Positions 44,831 to 56,984 are shown, counted from the stretch's first letter. The stretch is 64,000 nucleotides of DNA from Epiperipatus broadwayi (GCA_028023455.1 JAQFVV010000072.1:2686501-2750500); one strand, 5' to 3'. Translations and numbers: made by a program. Notes: generated by a model from the sequence alone, not told the origin.

Positions 44831-47669
44831 TGTAACCGACGGTATTGTCGATTGCTGTGATCCATTCAAATCTAACAAAAAGAAGGCCCAAAATATTGGT
44901 GCCAATTTGCAACTGATTAAATCGATGGATGAAGGTGATGGTTAGGATGATCAATCTGATCTGATAAAATTCTAAAATCCAATATAAATTAATCTGGTCT
45001 AGCTCAATCGGGTCGCCATTATATAATAAACCATCATAAAGCACAAATAATCTCTCTTAAAGTTTAATTTACTTAAGTTATATGAAAAATGAAGAAATAA
45101 TGAGATTATCTGCTCCAGCCATCAACAAAACCGTCAACTACAATATAAATTGCATAGAGCGGTGAAATCAACTACTATTGCCCTATACAATAATATAGGA
45201 TTAGGCTAACACTTGATTGGCAATCTAATCAAAACCAATCCAATTAATAACTAATCTAGATTCCAATATATATATTTTATTAGCCTGTTACTGTTATAGT
45301 ACTTTAACTCTACTTTATTATTTAAAGGTACTGTCTTTATAACTTAATGGATAATTTTCTAAGTACCTGTAATAGCACTTTACAAAACATTGGTTTGCAT
45401 ACAGACATTATTTAAACGACAAAACAAAATAATAACTGAACCCCAAATATGCATATATCCATGTTAGCAAACGCTAAATATAAAGATAAACACTCGAAAA
45501 TTTATACACTCATTTAAATGTTTAAACAAATTAATAGACGTCGATAGATTATCAATAAGTTACAAAATAATTTATAAATATCTCTCAATAAAATGATGCT
45601 TAATTAATGCTTCGTTTAGGTTTTAAACTAAAATATTTCACTGGAGTTTAATATCAATACTCTATTAGCTCATTTCTAATTTTACAATGTCCAACTATAT
45701 TAACTAAAAATATATCGAGCTTCTCTTGGATGTTTATTCACTTGTGAATATTAATACAACTTGTTTGAAAACTTTAAATAACTGAATAAAAAATTTTGAT
45801 TGGCAACAATTAAAACACATGATTATATTTGATATTTCTATAAATGAAAATAATATTCAATTAAATCGGTCAATGAAGTTTATTCTCTTCATTTTATAGG
45901 AGTTTAAGAAATATTCAAACGAACTACTCCAAACCGAACGATAAAGTATAATCTATTTAGATTTTTATTACGGAATCAGACAAACATGAAATGATTGACT
46001 TTGTAATATTAATTAAGAGACATAATAATATGGATATATAATATTCGAATGCAAATATAACTATGAAATTTATATAGAAACAAAATAAAATATTAATAAG
46101 CAAAATATACCTTATCTTCTATTTCAATTCGCTTACCAAGCTGAGTTTGAATTCTGTTACCTAAGTTGCTCCGCCGTCTTACGCAATCCAAATAAAACAA
46201 AATAAGTAAACTAGTCTTGATATTTAAATTAACTCAATTTATTTAATTATAAAAAAAAAAGAAGATTGACAATATTAATGATAGTATACATCCGAAATGT
46301 CTTTATATTTTAAATTGGTTGACTAAATAAAATAATCATGTTGCTATATGTATCTCTATATACGTGTTGCAAGAACGTTAACGACACATACAAAAAAAAT
46401 GAATGAATAAATGATGGGAAAGGTTCTTAGATATTTTACTAAAAAAAAATAAAAATTTACATATACCCTATACCAAAATGTGCAATAAGAGGGTATCAAA
46501 GTCTATTCGTTTATCAAAAATAATTACGGATAAATGAATATGAAATAATAACTATATTTGAGTCTTTCCGATCATTTTCATTTAATAATTATATTTCTTT
46601 AGATAATAATAAAAAAAAAACATCATATAGTATTACATATAAAAAAAAAATTAACACACATATTTTTCATAAAAAAAAATAATCATACCATATATATAAA
46701 TCTGTCCATTCACTGTTTATTAGTCTATCGATTGCCTTCATTTATAGTGTAAAGAGGATTTTCTCCGTCCGAAATAGTAATTGTAAACTTTGCAATACTC
46801 ATTAAAAAGTTTCCTTTTTCTCTTTCCATTCTGTAGAGGTGAGTGTATTTCGATGATCCAGGTTATGAGGTGAATTGATCCATTTGGTTAGTCGGGAGAC
46901 GATGTCTATGCAAATCCATTTGTCTTTTCTTTATTTATAAAGCATTTTTTTTTTTTTTTTTCATAGGTTTCTTTTTTTTTTTTTTTTTTTTTTACATTGT
47001 TGCCGCTCTTCGGAACACTTCAATTTGTCCGCCCGAATGATTGAACGGGCAGATAATTCTGCTACTACTCCATGTTTTATAGTTTTACAAACCAACAATT
47101 TTAATATTGAAAAGGTTCATTTTCTTAAGATACAACAAATAGATTTGTCCTTTACCATACAAAGTGATAATAAGTGTGTGCGTGCTTGAGTGAGTGACTG
47201 AGAATGACTGACCGATCTGACCTCTTTTATCTTCTGTCACGTCATTTTTATAGATTCTCTTTCTGACGTTTTTTTTTTTATCTTTGCGACCACACATACG
47301 GTCATAGATAATAAGAGATAATAAGACGATCATAGATAAGAAGACACACCGAAGATCACATTTAAATTCGATTACAATTTTTTTCTTAAAATAATATTTT
47401 ACAAACCAAAAATATAAAATTGATATAATAACCTTTTTTTTAATAACAATATTTTTTTTTTTTTTAAATATTTTACAAATAAAATATACACAACATAAAA
47501 AACATTAAACTGTATGTAATATTGTTACTATGGTGATTGCATTTATATATGAAATGTATAAAATAATATTAATCCTATTTCGTTAAATTTATTATGCTGA
47601 ATTGCTTACTATGTTTTTTTTTTTTTTTATATATATGTATGTGGATCATCAATTTGAACACTCACAACA
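44831..47669 (-). repeat. 5' LTR of the Gypsy element (2839 bp)
   Basis: Near-identical partner of 35112-37931, longer mainly by poly-T and poly-A differences and a small region near 46975-47010. Contains TATAAAA at 47075-47081 and AATAAA at 46930-46935 on the minus strand. It drives transcription towards gag. Confidence 0.93.
47075..47081 (-). promoter_or_regulatory. TATA box of the 5' LTR
   Basis: ACTATAAAACATGG on the minus strand; a start about 30 bp on would fall near 47045 and leave a U3 of about 0.6 kb. Confidence 0.5.
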
Positions 47670-48649
47670 TATATATATATATTAGAAGACTTTTACAATG
47701 AACATTATAGATATAAGCTCTGAAAGTATAATGTAAATTTCTATATTCTTATTTTGATAAACTTCAAACCATGACTAAACAATTAATTAAAAATGATAGG
47801 TATAAACATAAATCATGCCATCTAATGCCTGACTTACCTTTAAACCAAAAGTGTAACATGTTTTGGTATATTACTCTAGATCAAAGTTTGTTTACTCATA
47901 ATAATGAAAGAAAATAAACACTAGAATGTATACTGCTAACAAATTTTTAATTATATATATTTTTTCTTAGTGGCTTAAAAAATAATTTCCATAATTAAAT
48001 TGCTAAAAATTAATAACCTGGATCAGCCTGCTTCATTTCACAGAGGTATTTAAAATTTGGACATACAGGTGTTGCTTGGAAACCACAAATACAGTTTGTG
48101 TACACATTCTATTTCTATACTTGTATTTTGTTACTGAATACAGTGAAATTTTTTTACATAAATTTGCTCACTTGATTACTTTTATCACTCTTGCTTTTAT
48201 TACAAGATACTCCATTAATAAATCAAATCAAAACTTTGACAGTTCTACCTTTTAAAATTTTGATTTCAATGCAAAATTTATTGCTACATCTATTAAGAAG
48301 TTTCCTTTCTTCACATTCTTAATTAAAAGTTGGCTTTCATCTTCAGCTGGAAATTACTCTGTTAATATTTCACACATATCCAGACAAATATTGCAAAATT
48401 GAATTCTTTAAGTTTTCATTTAGAGAAATTTCATTTGATACTAAAACTACAAAGGTTTCAAAATATTTTACATTGCCATTATATACCTACTCATTCCTGA
48501 GTTTTAATTCATGTTAAAGTGTGTTCATTTTCTCTTGGATTTTGAAACATATTATTCAGTATTCTCATCATAAAATTGAATTCATTTGAATATGCAAATA
48601 TATTAGAAAGATATATTATTTTATCTAATAATGATATTTTAGTTGCAAT
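47670..48649. other. AT-rich DNA, nothing recognised
   Basis: No supported feature. Confidence 0.45.
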
Positions 48650-49160
48650 ACATGTGATGTGATGTGATGTATTATGGCTTCTCCTTAAACGAAGGCAAGA
48701 ATATCTCAGCAATTATGCCCAGATAAACCTGTTAGCCACTTTATTTTACATTCCCCACTCTAAATTTACCCATAAACTGCTCTATCCCATTTCCACAACA
48801 TAATCTTTGTCAACTCTATAACCTTTATATCTAAATCCCCCTTATCTTTTCCCAAACCCAGCATAAAAACCAATAATTCACTTTCTGTATAATCACTCTT
48901 TTCATATTTATTTTTCCACAACTTTATTATATGTACCCTTTCTGTTTTCAAACATTTACATTCAATTAACAAATGCTTAATATTTTCTATTCCTTCCTTA
49001 CATAATTTACAAAATAAATCACCCATATTTTACCATTTACATGTATATTCTTTTGTAGCTAAAGATCCCGTTCGAGCCTTAAACAATAAACTACTTTCTT
49101 TACTATTATCATATATTAACTCACACCTAATATTCTGTTTATTTCTATATATATTTAATA
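48650..49160 (-). pseudogene. LINE 3' end with HLL-C tail (copy 2)
   Basis: Minus-strand sister of 8425-8975. The frame 48766-49026 reads CKLC ... IKHLLIEC then KSDYTESELLVFMLGLGKDK and LTKIMLWKWDRAVYG. The untranslated tail ends in repeated CATCA units (around 48650-48670), typical of LINEs that end in short tandem repeats rather than poly(A). The rest of the reverse transcriptase is absent, so this is a 5'-truncated insertion. Confidence 0.78.
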
Positions 49161-49166
49161 TACGAC

Positions 49167-49715
49167 ACTAGCAACCTCTACAAATCTTTAACACAAGATT
49201 AACAATTTTAAAAAATGAGCAGCTGCAATCTTATCTTCAACGTACTTTTTAATTATATAGGCAAATCTAAAGCATTTTGATTTGAGAACGTGAGGTTATT
49301 AAATACCTCACTGATTAAGTCCACAATTTCTATGACACACTAACTTTCATTAAATCTTTCGATTTACAAGTCAGTGTTAAGATCTTATGACTAGAAGACA
49401 ATTTAAAGTTGTAACTATTAATTTGTTAAGTGCATACTCATTACATAAAGTAATATATCTTAAGGATATCACCTTAAGACTATGCACCTGAATATGACAG
49501 ATTCACCTATATAATTAAAAATAGGTTGAAAATAAGAGTGCAGCCACTTTTGTCTTTTAAAGTTGTTAATCTTGTGTTAAAGATTTGTAGAGATCCCTAC
49601 TGTCGTATTCAAACACATATTCTTAAGGTGATAGCATTAATATATATTATTTTACGTAATGAGTATGTGCTTAACAAATTAATAGTTGCAACTTCAAAGT
49701 GTCTTAAAATACCTG
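49167..49715. repeat. Composite foldback, family F
   Basis: The segment 49175-49210 (ACAAATCTTTAACACAAG) pairs with 49570-49606, and 49399-49455 (TTAAGTGCATACTCATTAC) pairs with 49650-49700. Words are shared with 17985-18315, including CTATGCACCT and GTTAAAGATTTGTA. The left part also carries CTAAAGCATTTTGATTTGAG, the family F core. Confidence 0.65.
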
Positions 49716-50254
49716 TTTTGATAACGTAAATATGCAATTTGAAAAATGGGATAACTTTTGCTATCAATTATCCTACTAAATTTGATCAACTTTTAGGATT
49801 TCAGTTTAAATATATTTCTCATATGATAAGCTAATTTTTAAAATGGCTATGATATTTTGCAACCTTATGGTATGTTTTTTTTACACTCCACTTGCAAATG
49901 AGAAATTAAATACATGGACCAAGAGAGATTTAATCAATTTAAAATATATGCAATAAAATTTTACCTCAGATTACCAAATTAATTTTATCCATTTCTCTAG
50001 AATGTATTTCAATATTCAGGTCATATTTTCCAATGCCTGTAATCTTTTAATCAGTGCTGCCCTCTTTTTGCATTTTTATGACATCATCAAAAATAGCTAT
50101 AATTCCAATACTTTTTTATATTGCAAATTATCAAAATTTTTGAAACAATTAAGTACCATAAAGCAAAACTCCATAACCTATGTAATTCTTTGGAAGAAAA
50201 AAGGAAAGAAAATTTTGCAAGATTCATTTGATGCAATTTCACTTATATATATAT
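49716..50254. other. AT-rich DNA, nothing recognised
   Basis: An 85-codon frame at 50002 lacks any motif. Ends in a TA run. Confidence 0.4.
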
Positions 50255-52298
50255 TATAACGATCGGAATGAAAGTGAAGATCGAATCTAACCGCAAACTA
50301 CGATATCTGCTCTACAGAGCGCCATCTAGGCATTTAAACCTAGAAAAATTTATAGAGTAGGCAGATACGCGCTGTTAAGATTCCACTTTATTTAAATATT
50401 CCGATCGTTAGCCCAAGTCACTAGCTCAGTGGAGTAGCAGAGATAAAAATCTATATCTTAATTTATATCTTAAATATCAATAAATAAAAGCCACTGCCAG
50501 AAATTAACACATAAAAATATTTATTTACGCACATATAAAATAACATTTAAATTTTGAGGAATAAATTCAACATTTTAGATTTTTCTATTACTCTTTTAAT
50601 TTTACATTTAACTAAGTTTCAATGAGTTTAATATTTTATTTAGATAGTCAAGTATGAATAGACTACATAGATCTGCCTTTGAAAAGAAAATATTCTTCCC
50701 TGATTTAACCTTAGGCAACAAATTTCGCAATCAACTGGCGCCAATCCATCTGATACATTCATGTATTCAATGTAGCATGATACGACAACACAAAATACTA
50801 TACTGTCAGGAATGGACATCTGATCAGTAAGTAGATTAGAGAAGACATTGTCTCTCCACCAACAGGAATGTGACATCTGTTGGCGAGTAGAACAATAAAC
50901 ATAAAACTCCATAGGAATGGACTGCGGTCCTTTGCCGTTTTACAAATCCATCCATAGGCAAACAGAGGGTGTGTGACGTAGATCTATAATCCTGCCCATA
51001 GCGGATCTCATACTACATCTACTATTACACAAATATATCCAATCCATTGAACCAATTCAACTTCGAAATGAATAACCTAAGATTACCCTCCCTTAATATA
51101 ACTTTACAAAACTATATAGCCATTCACGCCCGACTTAATTTTAACATTTAAATACGTTCGCACAGATTATTTTTATACAATTTGTTTTTAAAATGTTGAG
51201 TATAGATCGGCTGCACAGATTCCACGATCAAAAACATCCAAATTAAACACAATCGATCAAAATACAAAATCATCGATAATGTTAATTGCAAAAAGGGAAT
51301 ACATAAGGCCCCATGGCATTCATCGTAAGATGCCCACATTAACATCGTTCACTTCTATATTCTAATCGACTGTGGAAACCACAACATAATCAACCGCTAA
51401 CGAATCTATGCAACGTCCGTACCCAACCTAAATTTCATCATTTAAAATTTAAACAACAAATAATTTATACAATAAGAGAAAAAAAAATGGAAATGATTTT
51501 TATCAATCGGAAAACATATAAAATTAAACATTATTAATTGATTTTAAACTTAAAAATCAGATAGAAGTTCATAAACTTGAACGAAAGTTCTTAGTTATTT
51601 TTAAATTTAGAGTTCATGTCAATATAGCTTACAGTAGAAGAGTCCAGGTTCCTGTTTTTAATTCCCACGACGTCTCCATTGGAAGATAATGTTCTGGAGG
51701 TAGCATTAGCTGGTTCCATTCTTGTATCACAGTCTTTTCATTTTATATATTTTTTAAAACAAAAAAAAATGAGAGAGAACAGCAAGTGCGTCTTACCGTT
51801 CTCATCAAATCAAGTCCGAAAAAACTGTCTGGAACTCAATATTTCTCTTTTTATAGTAAATCTCCAGATTGAATGAACAAAGATGTCACTAATCCAAATT
51901 TTCGTTCGGGTCCGGGCTGAGGCTTGGTGCTTCCATTGGTCAAGCTAATTTCTTTTTATTTTCTTATCTATCTTTCATCAGATCATTTTAATTATACAAG
52001 AGCCCAAAGCTAGCTTGCTTTTCAAACAATTTATAAACAATCATTTCCATTTACAGATTACAAGAATGAATTAATACCTGTTTTTATTTTTAAATCTTGT
52101 ACGTTCAAATACTTATTTATTTGTTTTTTTTAAAAAAAAAATTTTTAAAGTTTGGCATCTGTGCGAATGTATATGTTTAACAAACATTTTAATTTTAGCG
52201 TTTAGTTTTTTTTTTCTTTTTAATACACTTATTTTTATATGCGAACTTAAAAGTTTTTATTTCAATTTAATGTAACGACATATTTATATATCGTTACA
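50255..52298 (-). mobile_element. Putative solo LTR (about 2.04 kb)
   Basis: On the minus strand the unit starts TGTAACGATATA and ends CCGATCGTTATA, an inverted-repeat pair with the terminal CA changed to TA. ATAT flanks both sides, within TA runs. A CCAAT word (TTGACCAATGG) precedes TATAAAAAG at 51847-51855, giving a U3 of about 0.45 kb and a long U5, like the Gypsy LTR. No long frame is inside. Its higher complexity and clean edges against TA repeats support an LTR left by recombination. No second copy is in the window, so this is inferred. Confidence 0.5.
51847..51855 (-). promoter_or_regulatory. TATA box in the solo LTR
   Basis: TATAAAAAG on the minus strand, downstream of CCAAT near 51940; it supports LTR promoter architecture and orientation. 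Confidence 0.4.
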
Positions 52299-52649
52299 AT
52301 ATATATATATAATAGATAGATAACTAACACACTTCACTATATAGCAATAAATCTGTGTGCAGATTTCCCCATACATTCACATAATAAACTGAAAATTCTT
52401 GCATTTGGTGGCCTTGATTTCATAAAGTTGATCATTTTACAACAATATCTGTGACTAATTTTAAAACTTGAAGCATATCTTTTACTGTTAATTCTTGATA
52501 TTGAAGAAAAGCAGTTATTGTGCAATTAATAATTTAGACTATTTTTATTTGATATGTATATATAATACATTGTAAAAAACTTATCAAGTTGAAGCTAAGG
52601 TTATCTGGAAGCTAATGTTATCTAGCTATGTTCTTCACACTACTCTTTC

Positions 52650-53011
52650 ATGAAATAGAGAATATTTACACAGAGTCAAACCTCTCTGTACTGTAGTGCC
52701 ACTCAATGTAAGCCAGAGTAATCAGTGGATGCAGGAAGGATTGTGCATAAAATCCCAATCTAGAGCATACTCACCCAGTATCCCCAGATTAGTTTTTAGC
52801 TTGTGGATAGCTAGAGACTAATCTGCTAGAAACTAATCTGGAATATTGGATGAGCCAGCTCTAGATAGGGATTTTATGCATAAAACCTCCTGCACCCATT
52901 GATTACTCTGGCTTGCACTGAGTGGCACTTTTATATGGAGAGGTTTATCCCTGGGTAAACAGTTTGTGTAAGCATAAAGAATAGTGATCATGTGATGTTT
53001 AATGAAATAGA
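52650..53011 (+). mobile_element. Hairpin element, family H, copy 2
   Basis: Arms (about 52677-52790 and 52835-52950) are inverted complements with the family words GTAGTGCCACTC, CCAGAGTAATCA and TTTTATGCATAAAA. The unpaired tail (GTGTAAGCATAAAGAATAGT, then GATCATGTGATGTTTA) matches copy 1. ATGAAATAGA flanks it at 52650-52659 and 53002-53011 (extendable to 12 of 13 bases), a candidate target-site duplication. Confidence 0.78.
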
Positions 53012-53889
53012 AAAGATAATACATCTTATAACACCTCATGGATTGTATAGCTATATAACAATATTCAATGATTTATAAGGCATATAAATATCGTCTCTAT
53101 CTCTGTGAGACCATTATGAAGATAAAGCAGATATCTTCATTTTCTACTTAAAGTTGTTTATTCTATACTGTTACCGTTAATTGTTAACATATATGTGTAC
53201 ACATACAATTGTTTTATGCTTTGACATAGAAAATTATCATAATTCAAATTAATAACATATTTGTTAGTGTTACTTCTAAACACTAATCAATTCCATCAGA
53301 CTTTTAATGTTAATTTACAGTTTTTGTCTATTATTTCTTTTTCTTATGACTGTTGTTTCGAACGAGTGCTTTATTCGGAAGCTTGAGTGAAATGATCTGA
53401 CCCATAGCTTCTCATAATGTTTGTAATAACGAGAAACTTGATCGACCATGCTTGAAATTGGTGGTCTGGTAATTTCTAATAACTTGTTCACTTTATTGTA
53501 CTCAAACCAACTGCTTATTGCGCAGTCTCACTGAGCGATGATTAATATCATTTATTTTTTATTAATCATTTGAAAATAACCATATGTTTTTAAACTAACA
53601 CACACGATACTTTTACTAGAATTAATTCATTCTTTTTTTAATAATAATAACATATATTTATTACAATAAAAGGATTTTTAAAATGCAGTGTTTCTTTTTA
53701 TGTACATCAATAAGTAGAACATACTATATACACACGTTTTACTAAGACAAAGAAGTCAATTACTCTATGCTTTAATAGGTTTTATAAATGTAGATGACAA
53801 CAATCAATCCTTAAGCTATCAACAATCTCAACTTGTAGTCAAGGCAACCACCTTTAACAATAAAGGTCGTACTTTTAAACATGTTTTAA
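53012..53889. other. AT-rich DNA, nothing recognised
   Basis: No supported feature. Confidence 0.45.
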
Positions 53890-54138
53890 TATTTAATGCT
53901 TAAACCATTAAGCATCACATGATCACCATCTCATACTAGCACATTATTGTTTATAAACAAGGCAAAACTCTCTCCATACAGTAGTGCCACTCTGCACCAA
54001 ACAGAGTAATCAATAGATGAGTAGGCATTAGATAGGGATTTTATGCACAAACCTTCTGGCATCCATTGATTACTCTGTTTGGTGCAGGGTGGCACTACTG
54101 TATGGAGAGAGTTTTGCCTTGTTTATTTAATGCTTAAA
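53890..54138 (-). mobile_element. Hairpin element, family H, copy 3, with perfect 15-bp TSD
   Basis: A compact copy with two 65-bp arms nearly perfect in complement (TAAACAAGGCAAAACTCTCT at the left, its complement at the right) and much of one inner arm deleted. The shared tail is at the left end, so the copy is minus-oriented. Perfect 15-bp direct repeats TATTTAATGCTTAAA lie at 53890-53904 and 54124-54138. Confidence 0.82.
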
Positions 54139-54530
54139 TTATAATGGCTCAGATACAATGCAACAAAAAGAAAGTATTAGATAAATTGCCCAAATCATAA
54201 ATATTATAAAAAGGCAATAAAAATGTATTTTTGGAACAGCAATATTTCCAATTGGATCTATAGACTAAACATATATGCCCATTGATATCTTGATAGAAAT
54301 AGGTTTTTAGAAACTACTAGCAAAAGTTACTCCCAACCATGCCAACTCTAAGAAGAATAAAAGTGATGATAATAATTACAGAGAAAAAATGAGTTTTGCC
54401 ATGACTACACAAATTGATATACAAACCAAAAAGATATCTACTAATGTGATTTCTGGCCCAACTTTTTTGTTTGATATTTTGCTATGCTTTTTAACTTATA
54501 CTGCACCAAACTTCCTAAAATACTTCAATA

Positions 54531-54740
54531 CTATGTTTGATTGTAGTTCTCCAAAGTATTCTATCTTCTGATATACTTTGCCAATGCTGACAATTGACCT
54601 TGCAGTTTTTTTAGAAAGTCTTTTAGGTTATCTTTTAGCATTAAATAGGGTCTGCTTCTACCAGAAGAACCATACTCAGGTTCACCATAAAATACTCTTA
54701 GGATATATTGTATTTGACATATCAATGACAAAGATATGGT
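54531..54740 (-). pseudogene. LINE reverse-transcriptase C-terminal fragment
   Basis: The minus-strand frame reads ILRVFYGEPEYGSSGRSRPY then LMLKDNLKDFLKKLQGQLSA, LAKYIRR, a stop, and NTLENYNQT. It corresponds to the LYGEL--G-RS-GRP-LRYKDNLK--LK ... W--LA-DR--WR tail of LINE proteins. An in-frame TAG shows it is dead. Plus-strand frames in this region are antisense shadows. Confidence 0.6.
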
Positions 54741-56084
54741 TTTATAATTGTGGACTTTATAGTAGTATTACATTCAGCCAGTTGAAAAGCATATTTCTTG
54801 CCATCACATTATTTTAATTGTATGGAGCTGTCTTAAATTAAATTTTCCTAATGTCTTTATAATATATTGGGATCCAAGACATAGCAGCTCTATGTATAAC
54901 TAATATACTATTAATAACTGTATATCTGTGATAAATACTCTAATTGTAACTTGTCAAATGTAAGAGAAGTGAAATATTTTCTGCATTCAATATCTTAGTC
55001 ATGTTTAAAAACCTAGCAAGATATTTGAATTGTCTCGTATTCTTAAATTGATAATTAACTGAGCTAAAAATTGCTGAAGATTTATTTTCCTCTACGGATG
55101 ATTATGACTATTACTTATTAACCCAAATTATTTACTACCATCAGCACCCTTAAATTCAGAAGCAAAGAAGGTATAATTGTTTAACTTCTGATTGATTCAA
55201 ATTTAAAATTCAACAGTGAACCTAGAAACACCTCTTGATATCTGATTAATGAGGCTGCCTATAAACAGTTCCAAATATCACAATCATAAAATTTGAAATT
55301 GGGGGTAGCAAAAATCTTCTGAATTTTCCTTCATGCTAAAATGACTCTCTAGATGTTGATAATTTGAATCAAATAAAAGATGGTGTCTATATATACTCAT
55401 TCCCCAATGAATGTTTGGTTAATTATCTGAGTTATGGTCTAGTTTTTTTAAAAAAATATTTTTAAGTTTATTTTGATGTTTTTCAGGTCTTCTTGGGTTA
55501 TCTTATCGCAGACTAATGCAACTAACCACAACACTACAAAATTTAGTAATGACGAGGCTTAACATTCAAAATATAGACTAAAGCAGTGGTGTCTATAATA
55601 TTGTTAAGATTGATCATTTGATTATATCAAAGTTTTCTAATACATAGTTAGTAATACGGTATATCCTTTCATCCCTGTTTAAACTAGGCATAGATTACTT
55701 TCTAACCAAAAGTGAAAGATCTTTAAAAATGAGTTGAGACAACTTAGCATTAAGAAATCATTAATATTAGACTTTGAACTAAACATTTCAATGTATAATA
55801 TGCATATAAACTCTAAAATAATTGCTTATTAATTATGAGAAGAAGTCTTACTTTTTATATGATGTATTTAAAAAAAATTCCTTAAGTTGAAAATAATATT
55901 ATTAAACATACATACATATAAAAAAATGGCATAAAAGAGTATCTAAGATAATTGTGAAAAATGTCTGACTAATCTAAGCAATAAATAATCCAATATAAAA
56001 TTTATTTTCACATCTTATGCATAAATATACCTGGGGTATATTAAAAATATAAGTAATTGTCTTTAATAAGTGATAATATATATA
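54741..56084. other. AT-rich DNA, nothing recognised
   Basis: Probably includes more of the decayed LINE, but nothing is readable. Confidence 0.4.
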
Positions 56085-56440
56085 TATAATCTTATAATTA
56101 AATATTAATAAATACAGTAACCAAATATATGTAAAGTATAACTTTAAAAACTTTTACTCACTTAGTAAAGCTTTTGACTATCTTCATAGTCTTTGTCAAC
56201 TAACACTTTCAAAGGCTAACCTTCCCACAATTGCTGTGATTTTTACATTTGCCGCTCGCAAAAAAAAAAAAAAATCACAGAATTGTGGGAAGGTTAGTTT
56301 TTGAAAGTGTTAGTTGACCAAGACTATGAACGTAGTCAAGAGTCAAAAGTGCTCTTAGTGGATAAAAGATTTAAAAATTGTACTTTACATATATTTGGTT
56401 ACTGTATTTATTAATATTTAGTTACAATATTATGTATATA
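56085..56440. mobile_element. Foldback element, about 150-bp arms
   Basis: Arms 56091-56238 and 56275-56430 are close inverted complements (AATATTAATAAATACAGTAA and its complement; AACCTTCCCACAATT and its complement) around a loop with a 15-A run. There is no coding content. TA-rich flanks fit a TA-targeting MITE, but the duplication is ambiguous. Confidence 0.75.
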
Positions 56441-56569
56441 ACTTTGAAGAAATACAGACATTGAATAAAAATATCACTATATATATATATATGCAAAGTT
56501 TTTTGCCTGCTGGCAGACTGGAGTATAATAATACAGTATGTATAGAATTTTAGGTAAAACTATGGGTAG

Positions 56570-56935
56570 AATGACAACCTTGGCACTAACAAGGGCTTTG
56601 AACGTTCCATAATCAGATTTTCAATGAAATGGAAGGCTGAAGAATTGTGAGTTAGAATAGTTTGAAGCCTGTCCATTAAAGTATGAAAATTGGCTATCTT
56701 AATATAAAACTGAGCACTGATTATATATATGTGTGTGAGGATAGTAATCTAGAGCAACTGATGATTGCTGGTTTAGCATGAAATATGTATATTGGTGATT
56801 ATTTACCTTTTCAACATGTGTGTGATCAGGTGGGTCAGCAATATGAGATGGCACTGAGAGTAGTGAGTTGTGTGAAAGTCTGAGTTTGAATCCGGCATAT
56901 ATTACACATATAAATGCAGGTTTAAGCCTGTACAA
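56570..56935 (+). repeat. Dispersed repeat family A, full copy
   Basis: Reads in order: AATCAGATTTTCAATGAAAT, GAAGCCTGTCCATTAAAGTA, CTTAATATAAAACTGAGCAC, CAACTGATGATTGCTGG, AACATGTGTGTGATCAGG and GTCTGAGTTTGAATCC. The last is a good pol III B-box match. Confidence 0.75.
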
Positions 56936-56984
56936 TGTATTAATTTTTTATTAAAGATAAAAAGTTGATATTTTGGTCTCAGTA

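Larger units (their letters stand above)
35112..47669 (-). mobile_element. Ty3/Gypsy LTR retrotransposon, full length and apparently intact
   Basis: A 12.56-kb element on the minus strand: 5' LTR 44831-47669, leader, gag 42620-44524, pol 39327-42617, a 1.4-kb non-coding tail and 3' LTR 35112-37931. LTR ends are TGTTGTGAG...GGTTACA in element orientation. It lies in a TA run with TATAT on both sides (35107-35111 and 47670-47674), compatible with a 5-bp duplication but ambiguous there. By eye the LTRs differ by about a dozen substitutions plus short homopolymer indels, so insertion was recent. Pol order protease-RT-RNase H-integrase defines Ty3/Gypsy. No env-like frame is present. Confidence 0.95.

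Noticed and set aside
54389-54817. Two plus-strand frames with membrane-like composition
   Set aside because: The opposite strand carries LINE C-terminal motifs (YGEP, LKDNLKDFLKKL), so these are antisense shadows.
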